Source of the DNA: Gammaproteobacteria bacterium
GTDB taxonomy: Bacteria > Pseudomonadota > Gammaproteobacteria > Pseudomonadales > DSM-25080
DNA length: 9,368 nt
Assembly: GCA_013372965.1 (NCBI GenBank)
Contig: JABXIR010000092.1
Location: forward strand, 1-9,368
Direction: 5' to 3'
Position numbers and translations under genes: made by a program. The notes under the pieces were generated by a model. It ran no database searches. It was given only the letters and a program-made list of their open reading frames with translations, and was not told the DNA's origin. Each line of letters opens with the position of its first letter. Within the stretch, counting starts at the first letter, position 1. Of this stretch, positions 6,389-9,368 are shown in pieces.

Positions 6389-7233
6389 TCCAACGAAGTT
6401 TCGAGTGCAAGGGCATCACCTTGCGCGGTTTACTTCAAGAGGGGAAGGGCACTCCTATCATCGCATTGCATGGCTGGCTCGATAACGCGGGCAGTTTTGA
6501 TTTACTGTGCCGTTCACTAACGCATCGAACGATACTTGCACTCGACCTAGCAGGCCACGGACGAAGTGATCATCGCCACTTGACGTCAGATTATTCTATT
6601 TGGAAGGACGTTGCCGAGGTGAGTCAGGTGATCTCGCAGTTGGGGTGGTCGAAAGTTATTCTTTTAGGACACTCTCGAGGCGCTGCAATCACCACACTGT
6701 CGGCGGCAGTACTTGGCGACACGGTAGAGGCCGTCATCTGGGTAGATGGAGGCTTTCCAATGCTCGAGCAAGATGATTTTGTCAGTCAATTGAAGAAATC
6801 CGTAGATCATCAACTTCGTGAGCGTCGACCGAAGCGAGTATTTCGTTCCAAAGATCAGGCCATCGCGGCTAGGCTTCGAAGTCATTTTAAGCTCACTCGT
6901 GATCAGGTTGAGCAGCTCATGGTTCGAGGTATCGTTCAACACGAGTTGGGTTACTCCTGGAGTAGCGACCCACGTCTTATGGATGCTTCACCGGTTCGTT
7001 TGAATAACGCGCAAATGAATGATGCGCTTCAAGCAATTACGGCGCCTATCTTGCTGTTATTTGCGGAGGACGAGTCGGAGACGATGACTCAGTGGCGTAA
7101 CAAGTTGCGCGCACTCGAAGGTATCGAATCTAAAGGCTATGTTGGAGAGCATCACCTTCATATGGACGTAAAAACGGCCGCTATGATGGCGGCCGATATT
7201 GAAGATTGGTTGAAACGTTCGACGACTAGCTAA
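6385..7233 (+). CDS. Alpha/beta fold hydrolase (serine hydrolase-like, SERHL type)
   Basis: A 282-residue cytoplasmic alpha/beta hydrolase. HGWLDNAGSFD (29-39) supplies the oxyanion-hole region, DLAGHGRSDHR (54-64) follows, and the nucleophile elbow is LLGHSRGAA (93-101) with Ser97. The acid is probably Asp229 in LLLFAEDESET, and the base is a histidine in GEHHLHMD (254-261). A lid region (about 124-190) is rich in charged residues, and SSDPRL (193-198) matches the epoxide-hydrolase/SERHL style. The substrate cannot be assigned; ester or lipase-like activity is a guess. The start is TTG in a TTGA overlap with the sixA stop, with GGAG (6371-6374) 10 bases upstream, so coupling by termination-reinitiation is likely. 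The 3' end overlaps the convergent folE gene by 8 bases. Confidence 0.88.
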   Translation: MIQRSFECKGITLRGLLQEGKGTPIIALHGWLDNAGSFDLLCRSLTHRTILALDLAGHGRSDHRHLTSDYSIWKDVAEVSQVISQLGWSKVILLGHSRGAAITTLSAAVLGDTVEAVIWVDGGFPMLEQDDFVSQLKKSVDHQLRERRPKRVFRSKDQAIAARLRSHFKLTRDQVEQLMVRGIVQHELGYSWSSDPRLMDASPVRLNNAQMNDALQAITAPILLLFAEDESETMTQWRNKLRALEGIESKGYVGEHHLHMDVKTAAMMAADIEDWLKRSTTS

Positions 7234-7765
7234 TCAGCGAGAGGAACTCAGTTCGAGTTTCGACACGCTCTTTGAACTTTCCGAGCATCGAGCTAGTTTT
7301 CATCGATGAGTTTTGCTTTGAGACACCTCGCATCATCATACACATGTGTTTCGCTTCAATGACCACAGCGACGCCATCGGCACCGGTGACCTCCTCGATG
7401 GTTTTGGCGATTTGATAGGTCAGTTGTTCCTGAATTTGCAGGCGTCTCGCATACATATCGACAATTCTTGCGATTTTCGATAGCCCTAATACCTTTCCGG
7501 TAGGGAGATACGCAACATGCGCTCGACCTGTAAATGGCAAAAGATGGTGCTCACAAAGTGAGTACAGCTCAATATCCTTGACGATCACCATTTCTCTCGA
7601 GTCGCTAGGGAACAGCGCCCCGTTGATCACAGTATCGAGATCTTGTTGATAGCCTTGGTTTAGAAATTCAAAGGCTTTTGCAGCGCGTTTCGGAGTATCC
7701 TGAAGTCCAGGTCGGGTTAAATCTTCACCGATCGATTCGATGATTTGGGCAAATGCCTTTTCCAT
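7226..7765 (-). CDS. folE: GTP cyclohydrolase I
   Basis: A 179-residue type I enzyme that converts GTP to 7,8-dihydroneopterin triphosphate, the first step of tetrahydrofolate and pterin synthesis. RPGLQDTPKRAAKAF (18-32) is the family opening. The zinc site is complete: Cys71 and His74 in SLCEHHLLPFTG (69-80), and Cys142 in KHMCMMMRGVSKQNS (139-153). His73 and His140 match catalytic residues, and the substrate/allosteric core VLGLSKIARIVDMYARRLQ (92-110) is intact. The start at 7765 is chosen because AAGAGAG lies about 6 bases upstream; longer readings to 7885 would add 40 residues translated from the divergent promoter region. It is divergent from prmB and overlaps the hydrolase at its 3' end by 8 bases, with no terminator visible between them. 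Confidence 0.97.
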   Translation of the reverse strand: MEKAFAQIIESIGEDLTRPGLQDTPKRAAKAFEFLNQGYQQDLDTVINGALFPSDSREMVIVKDIELYSLCEHHLLPFTGRAHVAYLPTGKVLGLSKIARIVDMYARRLQIQEQLTYQIAKTIEEVTGADGVAVVIEAKHMCMMMRGVSKQNSSMKTSSMLGKFKERVETRTEFLSLIS

Positions 7766-7787
7766 GAAAGCTCTCTTATTTTTGATT

Positions 7788-7817
7788 GCGTACAATTTTA
7801 CAGTCCAAAACATACGC
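7788..7817. promoter_or_regulatory. Imperfect inverted repeat in the folE 5' leader / folE-prmB divergent region
   Basis: GCGTA (7788-7792) pairs with TACGC (7813-7817), and inside them TTTT (7796-7799) pairs with AAAA (7807-7810) around a 7-base loop. In the folE transcript this would form an interrupted hairpin ending 22 bases before the ATG. It could equally be a protein-binding dyad on DNA between the two divergent genes. No known operator is recognised, and the AT part is easily matched by chance. Confidence 0.3.
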
Positions 7818-7847
7818 TGAGTGTTCTGTTTAGGATCTATGCTAGGT

Positions 7848-7876
7848 ATTATAGGGCACAAAAAGTTGAGTGGGAA
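7848..7876 (-). promoter_or_regulatory. Probable sigma-70 promoter of folE
   Basis: Read on the minus strand, the -10 box is a perfect TATAAT (7853 down to 7848). The -35 candidate is TTCCCA (7876 down to 7871), 17 bases away, matching four of six consensus positions. Transcription would start near 7841, giving a leader of about 75 bases. The same AT block reads TATTAT on the plus strand (7847-7852), a possible but weaker -10 for prmB with a poor -35 (TTCTGT, 7824-7829), so the two directions may compete for polymerase. Confidence 0.5.
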
Positions 7877-7879
7877 ATT

Positions 7880-8803
7880 ATGCAAGATTCACAAGAAGTC
7901 ATTCTTAGCGAACTAAGGTCAGTTCGTGACTACATCCGTTGGGGCGCGAGTCAATTCGAACGCTCTGGGTTGTACTTTGGACATGGTACCGACAATGCAT
8001 GGGATGACGCGGTTCAGATCGTGCTGCACACGTTGGCTTTGCCGCCGGAAAGTAATTCATCGGTGCTAGATGCGACTTTAACGCCCTCAGAGCGTAAGAG
8101 TGTCTACAAACTAATTCAGCGTCGCGTCGATGAGCGCTTGCCGACCCCGTATCTGCTCGGCTACGCATGGTTTTGCGGGATGCGTTTCAAAGTCGATGAG
8201 CGTGTGCTGATTCCGAGAAGCCCGATTGCCGAACTGATCGAAGCGGGTTTTCAGCCTTGGCTGACATCTGAGCCTCGACGTGTACTTGATTTATGTACCG
8301 GAAGTGGTTGTATTGGACTTGCGTGTGCTGATGTTTTCCCGCACGCTGAAGTCGATCTTGCGGATATCTCTGATGATGCCCTCGAAGTGGCTGCTGAGAA
8401 CATTGCGTGGCACCAACTCGGACACCGAGTGGTCGCGGTTCACAGTGACGTATTCAGCGGCTTGGAAGGTCGTAAGTACGACTTAATTGTTAGCAATCCG
8501 CCTTACGTCGATGCGGAGGATATGTCCGATTTACCAGCGGAGTATCATCACGAGCCGGAACTCGCTTTAGCCGCTGGCCCTGATGGCTTAGAAATCGTGC
8601 GTCAAATACTCCGCGAAGCGAGTCAGTATCTTACAGAGCAAGGAGTCCTCGTGGTCGAGCTTGGCAACTCTTGGGTTCATTTGCAGGATCTTTACCCCGA
8701 AATTCCGTTCACATGGCTCGACTTTGAGCGAGGTGGGCATGGGGTATTCTTGTTGACAGCACATGAATTAGAAACGCATAAAGACGCATTTTCTGCTGAA
8801 TAA
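7880..8803 (+). CDS. prmB: Ribosomal protein L3 N5-glutamine methyltransferase
   Basis: A 307-residue SAM-dependent methyltransferase, close to the 310 of E. coli PrmB, which methylates a glutamine of ribosomal protein L3. It is distinguished from the related release-factor enzyme PrmC by VLIPRSPIAELI (109-120), where PrmC has a PR(P)DTE-type motif. The SAM-binding loop is VLDLCTGSGCIGLA (135-148), with Asp162 in ADISDDAL at the end of the second strand, and the glutamine-binding motif is VSNPPYVDAEDM (204-215). GPDGLEIVR (233-241) and VELGNS (259-264) are also conserved. The N-terminal helical domain (1-100) would bind the protein substrate. The start at 7880 has GGGA about 4 bases and GAG 9 bases upstream; a longer reading from 7745 would overlap folE and is rejected. 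aroC follows, as in E. coli. Confidence 0.96.
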   Translation: MQDSQEVILSELRSVRDYIRWGASQFERSGLYFGHGTDNAWDDAVQIVLHTLALPPESNSSVLDATLTPSERKSVYKLIQRRVDERLPTPYLLGYAWFCGMRFKVDERVLIPRSPIAELIEAGFQPWLTSEPRRVLDLCTGSGCIGLACADVFPHAEVDLADISDDALEVAAENIAWHQLGHRVVAVHSDVFSGLEGRKYDLIVSNPPYVDAEDMSDLPAEYHHEPELALAAGPDGLEIVRQILREASQYLTEQGVLVVELGNSWVHLQDLYPEIPFTWLDFERGGHGVFLLTAHELETHKDAFSAE

Positions 8804-8807
8804 AAAA

Positions 8808-8821
8808 CTCGACTAGTCGAG
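8808..8821. other. Perfect 14-base palindrome between prmB and aroC
   Basis: CTCGACTAGTCGAG is an exact palindrome four bases after the prmB stop, preceded by AAAAAA. Read on the minus strand it is a short hairpin (5-bp stem, CTAG loop) followed by TTTTTT, which looks like a weak intrinsic terminator facing leftwards. Read on the plus strand it has no T-run. It could alternatively be an operator for aroC, whose start lies 55 bases downstream. No clear promoter for aroC is seen in the 73-base gap. Confidence 0.4.
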
Positions 8822-8876
8822 AGATCGGTTCAACTCGTACACTGTCGTTAAGTTAGCGATTCACCAAGGAAGTACC

Positions 8877-9368
8877 ATGTCAGGAAATACCATCGGTAAA
8901 TTATTTACGGTTACAACGTTTGGAGAAAGCCATGGCGCAGCCATTGGTTGTGTGGTCGATGGTTGCCCGCCAGGAATCGAAATATCGGAGTCGCAGTTGC
9001 AAGTCGACTTAGATCGTCGTCGCCCAGGCCAATCAAAGTTCACGACCCAGCGTCGGGAAGCGGACGAAGTTAAAATACTTTCGGGAACATTCGAAGGCAA
9101 AACCACGGGCTCGTCGATTGGCATGGTGATTGAAAATACCGATCAGCGTTCAAAAGATTATTCGGAAATATCTCAAAAGTTTCGTCCAGGTCATGCTGAC
9201 TACACTTACTGGCACAAATACGGTATCCGAGATTATCGTGGTGGTGGCCGTTCGTCTGCGCGGGAAACGGCGATGCGCGTTGCCGCTGGAGGCATTGCCA
9301 AAGCTGTGCTCGCGCAACTCGGTGTCACCGTTAGAGCGTATCTCTCTCAGTTAGGTCCGATCGAGTTA
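8877..9368 (+). CDS. aroC: Chorismate synthase, 5' part (truncated by window end)
   Basis: The first 164 codons, with no stop before the window ends; the full enzyme is about 360 residues. It converts 5-enolpyruvylshikimate-3-phosphate to chorismate using reduced FMN, the last shared step of aromatic amino acid, folate and quinone synthesis. GNTIGKLFTVTTFGESHG (3-20) is the N-terminal family signature with the catalytic-region His19. RRRPGQS (47-53), GTFEGKTTGSSIGM (70-83), RPGHADYTYWHKYG (103-116) and RGGGRSSARETAMRVAAG (121-138) are the other conserved FMN/substrate blocks. The ATG at 8877 has AAGGA 6 bases upstream. It follows prmB by 73 bases on the same strand, as in E. coli, where the two are neighbours; co-transcription is likely unless the palindrome in the gap intervenes. 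Confidence 0.97.
   Translation, partial: MSGNTIGKLFTVTTFGESHGAAIGCVVDGCPPGIEISESQLQVDLDRRRPGQSKFTTQRREADEVKILSGTFEGKTTGSSIGMVIENTDQRSKDYSEISQKFRPGHADYTYWHKYGIRDYRGGGRSSARETAMRVAAGGIAKAVLAQLGVTVRAYLSQLGPIEL

Noticed and set aside
7745..7879. Longer N-terminus for PrmB starting inside folE
   Set aside because: It would overlap the folE start and translate the divergent promoter region; the ATG at 7880 begins at the normal PrmB N-terminus.
7766..7885. Longer N-terminus for FolE
   Set aside because: The added residues are translated promoter/leader sequence, and the ATG at 7765 has a clear AAGAGAG ribosome-binding site.
1..9368. CRISPR arrays, tRNA/rRNA genes, insertion sequences, phage or defence genes
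   Set aside because: No regularly spaced repeats of CRISPR size, no cloverleaf-like stretch, no transposase or integrase reading frame and no terminal inverted repeats were seen; intergenic gaps are all short.

Overview
This window reads as ordinary chromosome of a gammaproteobacterium with roughly balanced base composition, quite possibly a marine or environmental lineage; the genus cannot be named from the sequence alone. The grounds are the protein types (HtpG with no eukaryotic C-terminal tail, GpsA next to a DUF4389 protein and SixA, PrmB next to AroC) and enterobacterial/pseudomonad-like motifs throughout. I see no rRNA, tRNA, CRISPR array, insertion sequence, integrase or phage gene, and no gap between genes exceeds about 160 bases.

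Layout. (1) Bases 25-519, minus strand: a membrane protein of the DUF962/Mpo1-like family. It is divergent, across a 159-base gap, from two translationally coupled hotdog-fold thioesterases (679-1161 and 1158-1637, plus). (2) Bases 1657-2535, minus: a lipid kinase of the diacylglycerol-kinase/YegS type, convergent with the thioesterases and divergent from htpG. (3) Bases 2620-4494, plus: htpG (Hsp90), preceded by a near-consensus sigma-32 heat-shock promoter and followed by a strong hairpin. (4) Bases 4624-7233, plus: a compact set of four genes, gpsA, a DUF4389 membrane protein, sixA and an alpha/beta hydrolase. They overlap or are separated by two bases, and the last two begin with TTG. (5) Bases 7226-7765, minus: folE, overlapping the hydrolase tail to tail. 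(6) Bases 7880-8803 and 8877-window end, plus: prmB and the first 164 codons of aroC, with prmB divergent from folE.

Functional reading. Much of the left and middle part concerns lipids: a candidate iron-dependent 2-hydroxy-fatty-acid dioxygenase, two acyl-thioesterase-like proteins, a lipid kinase, and GpsA, which makes the sn-glycerol-3-phosphate backbone of phospholipids. The rest is housekeeping: chaperone (HtpG), phosphohistidine phosphatase (SixA), pterin/folate synthesis (FolE), ribosomal protein L3 methylation (PrmB) and chorismate synthesis (AroC). I found no convincing new multi-gene system. The points most worth a second look are the overlapping pair of unlike hotdog proteins beside the Mpo1-like gene, the spaced TTGTGTCAA repeats in front of that pair, the htpG heat-shock promoter, the folE leader, and two palindromic elements between genes.
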